Assembly: GCF_022919835.1 (NCBI RefSeq)
Contig: NZ_CP095074.1
Coordinates: forward strand, 2,814,001-2,878,000
Length of the DNA stretch: 64,000 nucleotides
Reading direction: 5' to 3'
Source of the DNA: Halobacillus shinanisalinarum
GTDB taxonomy: Bacteria; Bacillota; Bacilli; Bacillales; Halobacillaceae
In this document: positions 35,954-44,533 of the stretch, piece by piece
How positions within the stretch are numbered: position 1 is the stretch's first letter
Layout of the letters: each line of letters opens with the position of its first letter
Notes under the pieces: model-generated
The model's input: the letters and a program-made list of their open reading frames with translations, nothing else
Told to the model about the DNA's origin: nothing
The model's database searches: none
Position numbers and translations under genes: made by a program

Positions 35954-36634
35954 ATGAATTCATTTAATTGGCATCAGGAAGCAGAGAAACAATGGGATGG
36001 ACGAGCAGAATTTTGGAATGCCAACAGTAAGAATATGTGGGATGAGGGCAGTAGGAAAACAATTATTCCTTTTTTACAAAACCATGTGGAAGCAGGTAGT
36101 AAAGTAGCTGACTTAGGATGTGGCGATGGATACGGGTCCTACAAGCTTGAAAAGGCAGGATATACCGTGACAGGACTTGATATTTCCGAGGATATGATAA
36201 AGCGGGCTAAGTCCCGTCTTGAGAAAGACAATCTGAAGTTCATTCAAGGCGATCTCGTCAATCTTCCTTTTGAAAAAGAGAGCTTTGATGCAATTATGGC
36301 TGTGAACAGCCTTGAGTGGACAGAAGTACCCTTCAAGGGGCTGGAGGAAATGAAACGCGTACTTAAACCAGGAGGGAAGCTTTGTATCGGGGTATTAGGT
36401 CCAACTGCGAAGCCTAGAATGAATAGTTATCGTCGCGTTTATGGAGAAAAGGTAATTTGCAACACAATGATGCCATGGGAGCTTGAACAAATGGCTGGGG
36501 AAACAGGCTGGAAACTTAAAGACGGACATGGTGTGTACAAACGTGAGGTGGAGAAGGAAGACTTGTCTGGTTTACCCGTCGAACTTCAGCAAGCGCTAAC
36601 GTTTATGTGGGTGTTTATTTTTGAAAAGGAATAA
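35954..36634 (+). CDS. Class I SAM-dependent methyltransferase
   Basis: 226 residues. VADLGCGDGYGSYKLEKAGYTVTGLDIS is motif I and the loop after it; FIQGDLVNLPFEKESFDAIMAVNSLEW and MKRVLKPGGKLCIGVLG are the later Rossmann strands. TAGGAGG precedes the ATG. It follows the split methyltransferase by 13 bases in a likely operon. Substrate unknown; the type is that of small-molecule methyltransferases. Confidence 0.85.
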   Translation: MNSFNWHQEAEKQWDGRAEFWNANSKNMWDEGSRKTIIPFLQNHVEAGSKVADLGCGDGYGSYKLEKAGYTVTGLDISEDMIKRAKSRLEKDNLKFIQGDLVNLPFEKESFDAIMAVNSLEWTEVPFKGLEEMKRVLKPGGKLCIGVLGPTAKPRMNSYRRVYGEKVICNTMMPWELEQMAGETGWKLKDGHGVYKREVEKEDLSGLPVELQQALTFMWVFIFEKE

Positions 36635-36696
36635 AAGGTTACTATTGGTTGTTTAAGGAATTACGTCTGCTGTAAATAAAAGAGGTGGAGTTTAGA

Positions 36697-37023
36697 ATGT
36701 TCATGGTGGTTATACTGTTCCTTTTAGCTGGACTAGCTGAAATTGGCGGTGGGTATCTCATTTGGCTTTGGCTTAGGGAGGGTAAACCTTTTTATTGGGG
36801 GATAGTTGGCGGATTTTCCCTAGTTATGTATGGAGTGATCGCTACGTTTCAAACCTTTCCTTCTTTTGGAAGGGTGTACGCAGCCTATGGAGGAGTTTTT
36901 ATTATATTATCCCTCCTTTGGGGATGGCTAATTGATAAAAAAACACCAGATGCATATGATTGGATTGGCGCGGTAATATGTTTAATAGGAGTGTCTGTGA
37001 TGTTGTGGGCACCCCGGAACTAG
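36697..37023 (+). CDS. YnfA-family (UPF0060) membrane protein
   Basis: 108 residues with four membrane helices. [17 protein letters not shown] with its membrane Glu, [19 protein letters not shown] and [16 protein letters not shown] are diagnostic of YnfA proteins, relatives of small multidrug resistance transporters. ATG 36697 follows AAAGAGGTGG. Its end is 110 bases before the hydrolase start codon on the same strand. Confidence 0.88.
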   Translation: MFMVVILFLLAGLAEIGGGYLIWLWLREGKPFYWGIVGGFSLVMYGVIATFQTFPSFGRVYAAYGGVFIILSLLWGWLIDKKTPDAYDWIGAVICLIGVSVMLWAPRN

Positions 37024-37133
37024 TTGTACCTATTGGGGGTAGATTCCTTAGTTGGTGGGCTCTCCTTCAAGAATGTAGACTATTTCATGTAAAACGGAGG
37101 ACCCTAGAAACGTATATGGAGGTGCTTAAATCT

Positions 37134-38027
37134 ATGCCGGCTTACCACGTTGAAAAGGTTGGACAGGGAGAACCGTTAGTTTTTCTTCCTGCAGGTGGAT
37201 TTACTGGGAACGAGGGAATGAATATAGCGGAATATCTCCAAGACGATTATGAAATACATATGATAGACTTGCCTGGTTTTGGAAGAGGGAAGAAGCACGC
37301 AGGTCGCTGCACTTCACTCGATATGGCCAAGTGGCTTGCTGACTACCTCGACCAGGAAGGGATCAAGGTAACCAATCTGGTGGGACATTCACTTGGCGGG
37401 GCATTAACTTTGGCTTTTGCTGTTCACTTCCCCGAACGAGTGAAAAAGCTTCTCCTGCTGGATCAAGGACACAAATCCTTTCCCAGAATCCCAACCTCTG
37501 AATATGGGGTATTTGCGTTTGCTTTTCCATTAATGAATCGATTCGTTCAACTATTTGGGCGCACCTTTTTGAAAAGACTTGAACCGCTATTCTCAGGTGG
37601 AAATGCGGATGAGGATTTTGAAATGAAAGTAAGTCAATTTTGCGATCAAGTGTTGATCAAGGATACCTCTTATGTAAGGACAGCTCTGAAACAACCTAGC
37701 AGCCTCACAGCGGAAGGACTTCAGCTAATGTTCGGTTTCTATAACTTGAATATCCTAAAACTTCTAAAGAAAGTTACCGTGCCAACTTATCTGGCCTATG
37801 GTTCTTTTGAAAATATAAATGAAAAAGAACGTAAAATTACATACAAAAATATCCGTAAGCTGAAGAGGAAAGCACTCCCTATTGAATACAGGAAAGTGAG
37901 GGGAGGGCATTATGTGCATTGGAGTGATCCAACACTGCTTCCCGATATGAAAGCTTTCCTAGAAAGGAGGGGGAAGGAAGATGAAGCAACGACCACATCC
38001 AATAGAATCAGCGAAACAGTTTACTAA
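37134..38027 (+). CDS. Alpha/beta-fold hydrolase
   Basis: 297 residues. DLPGFGRG after strand 4, nucleophile elbow VGHSLGGAL, a likely acid near GSFENI and a final His in GGHYVHWSDP. The ATG at 37134 is preferred because GGAGGTG is 9 nt before it; a longer frame would run into the YnfA gene. The last 47 bases overlap the nucleotidyltransferase gene, so the two are coupled. Substrate unknown. Confidence 0.8.
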   Translation: MPAYHVEKVGQGEPLVFLPAGGFTGNEGMNIAEYLQDDYEIHMIDLPGFGRGKKHAGRCTSLDMAKWLADYLDQEGIKVTNLVGHSLGGALTLAFAVHFPERVKKLLLLDQGHKSFPRIPTSEYGVFAFAFPLMNRFVQLFGRTFLKRLEPLFSGGNADEDFEMKVSQFCDQVLIKDTSYVRTALKQPSSLTAEGLQLMFGFYNLNILKLLKKVTVPTYLAYGSFENINEKERKITYKNIRKLKRKALPIEYRKVRGGHYVHWSDPTLLPDMKAFLERRGKEDEATTTSNRISETVY

Positions 38028-38700
38028 GAAATACTTCCCTAACTGTACAGGAGCATTACTTTCCGGGAGTGTTGTGCGCGGGGAAGAAACAGCAACATCA
38101 GATTTAGATATGGTTATTTTTGAGGAAGGCTGCAAGAACTCTTATCGAGAATCACTTGTTGATCAAGGATGGCCGATCGAATTGTTTGTACATAATTTGA
38201 GTTCCTATAAGGAATTTTTTAAGAGTGATGTAGACCGCGGCAGACCATCTTTGCCGAGGATGGTGGCAGAAGGAACCATAGTAAAAGAGCACCCCTTTAT
38301 TTCTGCTGTTAAAAAAGAAGCGGAGCAGCTTTTGGTGAAGGGTCCTGAAGCATGGACTAAGGAAACGATTGAGGTAAAGCGTTATTTTTTAACTGATGCC
38401 TTAGATGATTTCTTGGGTAGCACTAAACGAGAAGAGGATTTATTCATTGCCCCAGTGTTAGCGGAACTAATCATTGAATTCTACTTAAGAACAAATCAAC
38501 AATGGGTCGGGCATTCAAAATGGGCGATACGCGCGTTGAGGCAATACGATGATAAGTTTGCTGACCGAATAGTGGAAGCCTTCGACACATTTTATAGGAT
38601 GGGGGATAAAAGGCAAGTGATAGCTGTTGCAGACAGCGTGCTAGAAAAATATGGAGGGCGTTTGTTTGCAGGGTATTCAATGGGAAAAGGGGAGAGCTAA
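37981..38700 (+). CDS. Nucleotidyltransferase-domain protein
   Basis: 239 residues. LLSGSVVRGEETATSDLDMVIFEE is the GS-x10-D-x-D metal-binding signature of the Pol-beta-like nucleotidyltransferase fold seen in aminoglycoside adenylyltransferases and MNT toxin/antitoxin proteins. The remaining 170 residues are helical (FLTDALDDFLGSTKREEDLF …) and may be the substrate-binding part. GGAGGGGG precedes the ATG. Whether it modifies an antibiotic, a protein or a tRNA is not evident. After the stop, the same frame stays open for about 38 codons (SLEKEDFTKKVEHSYIDV …), without a start or ribosome binding site. Confidence 0.75.
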   Translation: MKQRPHPIESAKQFTKKYFPNCTGALLSGSVVRGEETATSDLDMVIFEEGCKNSYRESLVDQGWPIELFVHNLSSYKEFFKSDVDRGRPSLPRMVAEGTIVKEHPFISAVKKEAEQLLVKGPEAWTKETIEVKRYFLTDALDDFLGSTKREEDLFIAPVLAELIIEFYLRTNQQWVGHSKWAIRALRQYDDKFADRIVEAFDTFYRMGDKRQVIAVADSVLEKYGGRLFAGYSMGKGES

Positions 38701-38876
38701 GGATCTCTGGAAAAAGAGGATTTTACTAAAAAAGTCGAGCATTCCTATATCGATGTAATGGTTCATTCTCTAAGAGTAGTGGATAAAATGTTACTAGCTT
38801 TCTTTATAATTGACTGATTATTTAGTATAATTGTAGTTAATAGCTTTAGCTCATCTTGATAGAAGGAGATTTACAT

Positions 38877-40271
38877 ATGAACTTAACAGAGAGCAACTTA
38901 TATGAAGAATTAAGAAGATTCTTGCAAGACCACCAAGTAACGAAAAATGAAACACAGATTGAACAACATAGTCATGATGAATCTTATCATAAAGCCAGTT
39001 CTCCGGATTTGGTCGTTTTTCCAGAGAGTACCGACGAAGTGAGCGCAGTTGTTAAAGTGGCAAATGCGTATAAGACACCGGTCGTTCCCTATGGACTTGG
39101 AACCAGTTTAGAGGGTCATGTTATTCCATATCAACATGGAATTACGATCGACTTTTCCCAGATGAGCAAAGTGTTAGAGGTTAGGGAAAAGGATTTTTTA
39201 GTTAAAGTTCAACCAGGCGTCACGCGGTCACAGTTGAATAAGGAACTCAAGAAATATGGGCTTTTCTTCTCGGTTGATCCAGGTGCAGATGCTACGCTAG
39301 GTGGTATGGCTGCTACTAACGCTAGTGGGACGACGTCTGTCAGATACGGTGTTATGCGTGATCAAGTACGTGATTTAGAAGTCGTTCTTGCTGAAGGGGA
39401 AGTAATCCATACAGGTAACTTGGCACAAAAGTCATCGTCAGGCTACAACTTAAATAGTCTTTTTGTAGGTTCAGAGGGGACGTTAGGCTGTATTACAGAA
39501 TTAACGTTAAAGGTTTACGGGATTCCTGAGCATGTTGTTGCAGCAAGGGCCTCGTTTAGAAGCGTGGATGATGCAGTTGAAGCTGTCGTCTCCATTTTGC
39601 AGGCAGGTGTACCAATTGCTAGAGTGGAGCTTGTGGACGAACCGTCGATGAAGCAAGCCAACCTGTTTAGTGAAACGAATTACAAAGAACAACCTACTTT
39701 ATTTTTAGAATTTCACGGTAATGAACCAGGGCTGAACCATGACGTAGAATTTACTAAAGAAATTGTAAAGGATCACCACTGTGAAGCCATTTATTTTGAG
39801 GATGATAATGCAGCAAGAAATCGCTTATGGGAAGCGAGACACAATCTTGCCTATGCTTATGTACATGGAAATCCAGGTAAAAAGTTGATGGTTACAGATG
39901 TTTGTGTGCCGATTTCGGAATTGGCCGGTGCGATTAAACACGCCAGAGAGCAGGTGAATGAATTAAACCTTAATGGGGGAATTCTCGGTCATGTAGGTGA
40001 TGGAAACTATCACATCCTGCTCATGATGGATATGGATGATCCAGAAGAAGTGAAAAAAGCGGAACAGTTGAATGAGCAAATTGTTGAATATGCTTTACAA
40101 CGTGGCGGTACCTGTACAGGTGAACATGGGGTAGGGTTTGGAAAAATGAAATATCAACACAAAGAACATGGACAAGCGTTACAAGTAATGGAGAAAATCA
40201 AGCTAGCCCTAGACCAAAGAGAGATTCTTAATCCTTACAAGCTCGTTCATCAAAAAAGGAACAGCTTATGA
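38877..40271 (+). CDS. FAD-linked 2-hydroxyacid oxidase (GlcD / D-lactate dehydrogenase family)
   Basis: 464 residues. An N-terminal FAD_binding_4 domain (VVPYGLGTSLEGHVIP, DPGADATLGGMAATNASGTTSVRYG) is followed by a C-terminal FAD-oxidase domain with GGILGHVGDGNYH and GGTCTGEHGVGFGK. It should oxidise glycolate or D-lactate to the 2-oxo acid, passing electrons to a membrane acceptor. ATG 38877 follows AGAAGGAGA. The stop overlaps the start of the BASS transporter (ATGA), which suggests that substrate import and oxidation are coupled. GlcE and GlcF partners are absent here. Confidence 0.88.
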   Translation: MNLTESNLYEELRRFLQDHQVTKNETQIEQHSHDESYHKASSPDLVVFPESTDEVSAVVKVANAYKTPVVPYGLGTSLEGHVIPYQHGITIDFSQMSKVLEVREKDFLVKVQPGVTRSQLNKELKKYGLFFSVDPGADATLGGMAATNASGTTSVRYGVMRDQVRDLEVVLAEGEVIHTGNLAQKSSSGYNLNSLFVGSEGTLGCITELTLKVYGIPEHVVAARASFRSVDDAVEAVVSILQAGVPIARVELVDEPSMKQANLFSETNYKEQPTLFLEFHGNEPGLNHDVEFTKEIVKDHHCEAIYFEDDNAARNRLWEARHNLAYAYVHGNPGKKLMVTDVCVPISELAGAIKHAREQVNELNLNGGILGHVGDGNYHILLMMDMDDPEEVKKAEQLNEQIVEYALQRGGTCTGEHGVGFGKMKYQHKEHGQALQVMEKIKLALDQREILNPYKLVHQKRNSL

Positions 40272-41254
40272 AACTTCTAGAAGCAATCAGCAGCTTAGCA
40301 GGAAAGTATTTTGCCTTTTGGGTTATTGGTGTGGCTGTTGTAGCCTACTTTGTACCGGAACCTTTTCTCTTTCTAAATAGTTACATCACCATTCTTTTAG
40401 GGGTTGTAATGTTTGGAATGGGGCTTACACTTAAACCAGTGGATTTTAAGTTAGTCATAAGCAAACCGCTGCCTGTAATCATTGGAGTGTTCGCCCAATT
40501 CTTAATTATGCCGCTAATAGCACTCGCGATTGCATTTGCACTGAATCTGTCAAATGAACTCGCTGCAGGGTTAGTGTTATTAGGTTCAGTACCTGGTGGA
40601 ACCGCCTCTAATGTAATGGTTTACTTAGCCAGAGGGAACCTCGCTCTATCAGTGGCGATGACGTCCTTTTCTACATTGCTTGCCCCTATTGCCACGCCAC
40701 TGATTTTATTGGCGCTGGCTGGACAGTGGTTACCTGTAGATCCAATTTCCATGTTTATTTCGATCGTTCAAGTCATCATTATTCCAATAACGCTCGGTAT
40801 TATTATTAGGAAGATACTCCCGACAGTCGTTGATAAAAGCAGTTCGGCAATTCCGCTTATCTCAGTAATTGCCATCATTGTTATCGTATCCGCAGTTGTA
40901 TCGGCAAACGTTGAGAGCATTGCTGCGTCAGGACCGCTTATTTTCTCAGCTGTTATGATTCATAATCTATTAGGGCTTCTACTCGGATATGTGGTCGCAT
41001 TGCTTATGAAGTTAGATGAAAGCAAACGGCGCGCTATTTCAATAGAAGTTGGGATGCAAAATTCTGGGCTTGGTGTAGCCTTGGCTGCTGCACACTTTGG
41101 TCCGTTAGCCGCGTTACCTAGTGTCATCGCAGCCGTATGGCACAATATATCTGGACCGATTTTGGCAACATTTTGGTCAAAAAAACCGGTGGATAGCGAG
41201 GAAGATATACCAATCAACCCTATCGAGCCCGTGATCAAAAATGCGGGGGAATAG
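40268..41254 (+). CDS. Bile acid:sodium symporter (BASS) family transporter
   Basis: 328 residues, about ten membrane helices. FGMGLTLKPVDFKLV, GSVPGGTASNVMVYLARGN and EVGMQNSGLGVALAAAHFG are the sodium-site and crossover motifs of the BASS family (B. subtilis YocS type). Family members carry organic acids with Na+; the plant member BASS6 moves glycolate. The 4-base overlap with the GlcD-like gene points to a small 2-hydroxyacid or 2-oxoacid as substrate. Na+ coupling would suit a salt-adapted cell. Confidence 0.85.
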   Translation: MKLLEAISSLAGKYFAFWVIGVAVVAYFVPEPFLFLNSYITILLGVVMFGMGLTLKPVDFKLVISKPLPVIIGVFAQFLIMPLIALAIAFALNLSNELAAGLVLLGSVPGGTASNVMVYLARGNLALSVAMTSFSTLLAPIATPLILLALAGQWLPVDPISMFISIVQVIIIPITLGIIIRKILPTVVDKSSSAIPLISVIAIIVIVSAVVSANVESIAASGPLIFSAVMIHNLLGLLLGYVVALLMKLDESKRRAISIEVGMQNSGLGVALAAAHFGPLAALPSVIAAVWHNISGPILATFWSKKPVDSEEDIPINPIEPVIKNAGE

Positions 41255-41396
41255 GCAGGACAAGGTTGCAAACTCACTCGGAATTTTGTAGCCTTTTTCT
41301 TGTTAGAACATCATGATGGTAAAATATATGTAGAAGTTTTCTCTTTTTTGATACAATGAAATAATTCTATATTATTATGAAAAAGGAGTGCATCAC

Positions 41397-41954
41397 ATGT
41401 CAGTAATGGAATCTATATTGGCCTACAACAAACAGTTTGTGGAAAACAAAGAATATGAAAGATATGAAACAACAAAATTTCCGGATAAAAAAATTGTGAT
41501 CTTGACTTGCATGGATACAAGACTCTTGGAACTGCTTCCTCGTGCAATGAATTTGAACAATGGTGATGCAAAAGTTATTAAAAATGCGGGTGCCATTATC
41601 TCTGATCGTTTTGGAAACACGATGAGAAGCATTATTGTAGCGCTGTATGAATTACAAGCTGATGAGGTCGCTGTGATCGGACATTACGGCTGCGGTATGA
41701 CTGGATTAAAGTCCGAACCTATTGTTGAAAAAGCTTTGAAACAAGGAATGGATCCTTCCAGGCTAGATGATTTAAAATATGATGGCGTGGATGTGGAAAA
41801 GTGGCTTCAAGGTTTTGAGGATGTTGAAGAGAATGTACGTAACAGTGTTGATATCATTCGTCGTCACCCGTTTCTACCCGCCGACACGCCGGTCCACGGC
41901 CTTGCCATCTCCCCTGAAACGGGAGAACTCACCGTTGTGGAGAAAGCTGAATAG
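41397..41954 (+). CDS. Beta-class carbonic anhydrase-like protein (YtiB-like)
   Basis: 185 residues. ILTCMDTRLLEL and IGHYGCGMTGL provide the zinc ligands (Cys, His, Cys) and the Asp-Arg pair of beta-carbonic anhydrases, which interconvert CO2 and bicarbonate. AKVIKNAGAIISDRFGNTMRSIIVALYEL is the second conserved block. ATG 41397 follows AAAGGAG. Monocistronic and cytosolic. B. subtilis YtiB is the closest remembered relative. Confidence 0.85.
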   Translation: MSVMESILAYNKQFVENKEYERYETTKFPDKKIVILTCMDTRLLELLPRAMNLNNGDAKVIKNAGAIISDRFGNTMRSIIVALYELQADEVAVIGHYGCGMTGLKSEPIVEKALKQGMDPSRLDDLKYDGVDVEKWLQGFEDVEENVRNSVDIIRRHPFLPADTPVHGLAISPETGELTVVEKAE

Positions 41955-41975
41955 CCATAAATAAAATCTTAAAGT

Positions 41976-42027
41976 AAAGGGTGTCTGTTTCCAGCGTGCT
42001 AAAGCGCAGGGGAGCAGGCACCCTTTT
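41976..42027 (+). terminator. Probable terminator after the carbonic anhydrase gene
   Basis: AAAGGGTGtCTG pairs with CAGgCACCCTTTT at the base of a long imperfect hairpin, ending in a T run. Confidence 0.6.
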
Positions 42028-42113
42028 GTATGGAATGTTCGTTGTAAGAGGCTGGAGGCTATGAAGAAGGGGAAAGGGATTGATGTTGATGAGGGTGAAA
42101 ACAGTTATTATTG

Positions 42114-42142
42114 TTGACATGTGACACAGTGTCATTTATAGT
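42114..42142 (+). promoter_or_regulatory. Promoter with TetR-type operator in the spacer
   Basis: TTGACA (42114-42119), 17-base spacer and TATAGT (42137-42142). The spacer holds TGACACAGTGTCA (42122-42134), a perfect palindrome with an A centre pair, ideally placed to block RNA polymerase. Likely bound by the TetR protein encoded just downstream. Confidence 0.8.
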
Positions 42143-42158
42143 TGTTCTTGTTCTTATA

Positions 42159-42171
42159 TGACAGGTTGTCA
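42159..42171 (+). promoter_or_regulatory. Second TetR-type operator
   Basis: TGACAGGTTGTCA shares the TGACA-N3-TGTCA form with the site at 42122-42134, and lies 37 bases downstream of it, 28 bases before the regulator start codon. Confidence 0.7.
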
Positions 42172-42198
42172 CCTTTTAATGGATTGGGGGAAGAGAAA

Positions 42199-42813
42199 AT
42201 GCCCAAACAAACGTTTTTTAACTTAAAGGAAGAAAAAAGACAAACGTTAATCGATGCAGCTAAAAAGGAGTTTTCAAGGGTGTCATTATATGATGCCTCT
42301 ATTTCAAATATCCTTAAAACATCAGGTATACCAAGGGGGAGCTTCTACCAATACTTTGAGGATAAGGAAGATATTTTCTTCTATTTATTAAATGAAGACG
42401 CTAAAGATAGACATGAACATTTCGTTTCTTATTTAAAGAACTATGATGGTGACTTATTTGAAACGATGAAAGGGTTATTTCAATCTGCCCTCGAACACTC
42501 CCAAGAGAGAGGAAAAAATGACTTTATTAGGAATGCCATTTTAAATATGAACTACAAGATTGAAAATACATTTGCTAAGGTTTTGAACGAGGAAACATTT
42601 AGTAATAGATATATGGAAGTTTATCATTTAGTTAACACCAAAAACCTGAACATTTCAAGTGAGCGAGAGCTATTTCATGTTTTGCAAATAATTGTGGCTG
42701 TGACCATGCATAATCTTGTTCATAGTTTTGCGAGGGACTTACCTATAGAAACAGCAGTGAAAAACTATACGACAGAGTTGGATTTGCTCAAGAAGGGACT
42801 CTGCAAGTACTGA
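42199..42813 (+). CDS. TetR-family transcriptional repressor
   Basis: 204 residues. The N-terminal helix-turn-helix (RQTLIDAAKKEFSRVSLYDASISNILKTSGIPRGSFYQYFEDKEDIF) is typical TetR. The C-terminal part is helical and unlike named subfamilies. The ATG at 42199 is used with GGGGGAAGA upstream. It precedes an MFS multidrug exporter by 50 bases and probably represses the pair through TGACA-N3-TGTCA operators in its own promoter, to be released by an exported drug. Confidence 0.88.
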   Translation: MPKQTFFNLKEEKRQTLIDAAKKEFSRVSLYDASISNILKTSGIPRGSFYQYFEDKEDIFFYLLNEDAKDRHEHFVSYLKNYDGDLFETMKGLFQSALEHSQERGKNDFIRNAILNMNYKIENTFAKVLNEETFSNRYMEVYHLVNTKNLNISSERELFHVLQIIVAVTMHNLVHSFARDLPIETAVKNYTTELDLLKKGLCKY

Positions 42814-42863
42814 TTTTAGAAGAGAATAAATTGGAAATTAACAATAAAGAAAGAAGGAAGAGT

Positions 42864-44321
42864 ATGGTCAACAATAACAATCAAGCACAGTCAGGAGAAA
42901 CCATCAATAAAATACCACTAATGCTTGTGTTAATTTCAGGGGCTTTTGCCGCTATATTGAATCAGACTCTTTTAGCGACAGCTTTACCCCATATTATGGC
43001 TGACTTGAATTTAGAAGCTAACACTGCCCAGTGGCTAACGTCTATTTTTATGCTGGTAAATGGAATTATGATCCCGATCACAGCGTTTTTGATCGGTCGT
43101 TTTACGACGAGAGCATTGTTTCTAACAGCAATGGGGCTTTTTGGTGTAGGAACTATTATTTGTGCCATTGCACCAACTTTCTCCCTATTGATGGTAGGGA
43201 GGATTATTCAAGCAGCGGGTGCCGGTATCATCATGCCATTGATGCAAACCATCTTGTTTCTCATTTTTCCAGTTGAAAAAAGAGGGACAGCGATGGGGAT
43301 GTTCGGTCTGGTTATTGCCTTCGCTCCCGCAATAGGTCCAACTTTATCAGGGTGGCTTGTAGAACAGTTTCCGTGGAGAAGTCTATTTTATGTAATTTTA
43401 CCTATCGTCATCATTGATTTCATTCTAGCCTATATCCTTCTTAAAAATGTGACGGAACGGACATTTCCAAAACTTGATATTTTGTCCATCATTCTATCTT
43501 CGTTAGGATTTGGTGGTTTACTATATGGATTTAGCACTGCGGGTAGTAGTGGTTGGGATAGTCAACAGGTGATTATCTCCATGGTCGTTGGTGCCCTTGC
43601 CTTGACATGGTTTATCCTTCGACAGATGAAATTAAAACAACCAATCCTTGAATTCAGGGTATTTAAGTATAAAATGTTTACGTTAACTACGGCCCTTGGT
43701 ATGGTGGTATTTATTGCTATGATCGGCGCAGCAACGGTTCTACCGTTGCTTATGCAGAATATGCTTGGGTTCACAGCATTTGAATCAGGGTTGGCGCTAT
43801 TACCAGGAGCGCTTTTAATGGGGGTTATGAACCCGGTAACTGGCCGTCTATTTGATAAATTTGGGGCAAAGTGGCTTGCGATTATCGGGTTAGCTATCTT
43901 AACCATTACAACATTCATGTTTACCAATCTAACAGCTCAGACCACTTTTACCTATATAGCGGTGGTCAACGCGGTCAGGATGCTTGGTGTGGCAATGGTG
44001 ATGATGCCCGTAACCACAGCCGGGTTAAATCAGCTGCCACAGCGTTTAATCCCACATGGAACAGCAATGAACAATACGATGCGCCAAGTATCAGGGGCAG
44101 TGGGAACGGCCTTGCTTGTAACGGTGATGGTCAATAATACATTGCCAGAGCAAGGTGTAAATGGACTGGTACATGGTGTAAATATTTCATTTATCGTAGC
44201 AGGTATTACCTCGATTATTGGTCTCGTATTATCGTTCTTCATTAAACGTTCACGTCCAGAAGAAGATGATCCCGATCAAATTAAGTCACAAGTAAACAAC
44301 CGGACAGTTACCGAAAGCTAA
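42864..44321 (+). CDS. MFS multidrug exporter, DHA2 (EmrB/QacA) type
   Basis: 485 residues, 14 membrane helices. LDILSIILSSLGFGGLLYGFS, ALPHIMADLNLEANTAQWLTS (the D1 motif), MVGRIIQAAGAGIIMPLMQTI and GMFGLVIAFAPAIGPTLSGWLVE (motif C of exporters) identify a DHA2 proton/drug antiporter, similar to B. subtilis Mdr/LmrB. The ATG at 42864 has AAGGAAG in front. Cotranscribed with the TetR gene; a strong hairpin follows. Confidence 0.88.
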   Translation: MVNNNNQAQSGETINKIPLMLVLISGAFAAILNQTLLATALPHIMADLNLEANTAQWLTSIFMLVNGIMIPITAFLIGRFTTRALFLTAMGLFGVGTIICAIAPTFSLLMVGRIIQAAGAGIIMPLMQTILFLIFPVEKRGTAMGMFGLVIAFAPAIGPTLSGWLVEQFPWRSLFYVILPIVIIDFILAYILLKNVTERTFPKLDILSIILSSLGFGGLLYGFSTAGSSGWDSQQVIISMVVGALALTWFILRQMKLKQPILEFRVFKYKMFTLTTALGMVVFIAMIGAATVLPLLMQNMLGFTAFESGLALLPGALLMGVMNPVTGRLFDKFGAKWLAIIGLAILTITTFMFTNLTAQTTFTYIAVVNAVRMLGVAMVMMPVTTAGLNQLPQRLIPHGTAMNNTMRQVSGAVGTALLVTVMVNNTLPEQGVNGLVHGVNISFIVAGITSIIGLVLSFFIKRSRPEEDDPDQIKSQVNNRTVTES

Positions 44322-44347
44322 CGAGTCAATCCTATCGTTATTTTCAT

Positions 44348-44388
44348 AAAGAGCGCTGATTCATAGCTATGAATCAGCGCTCTTTTTA
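44348..44388 (+). terminator. Terminator of the TetR-MFS operon
   Basis: AAAGAGCGCTGATTCATAG pairs with CTATGAATCAGCGCTCTTT with almost no loop and a T tract. Confidence 0.9.
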
Positions 44389-44533
44389 CATTTTCTAAAT
44401 AGAACCTGTGGGAAATATGAGTGATAATGGGCATAATTAACCATTAATTGGAATGATTCTCTCTCCATTCAAAATAAAACAGGCATTCTATGAATACCAT
44501 GATATATAGATAATGCTGAGAGGGAGAGGTTAC

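Noticed and set aside
38701..38820. Extra small gene after the nucleotidyltransferase
   Set aside because: About 38 in-frame open codons follow the stop, but there is no start codon with a ribosome binding site.
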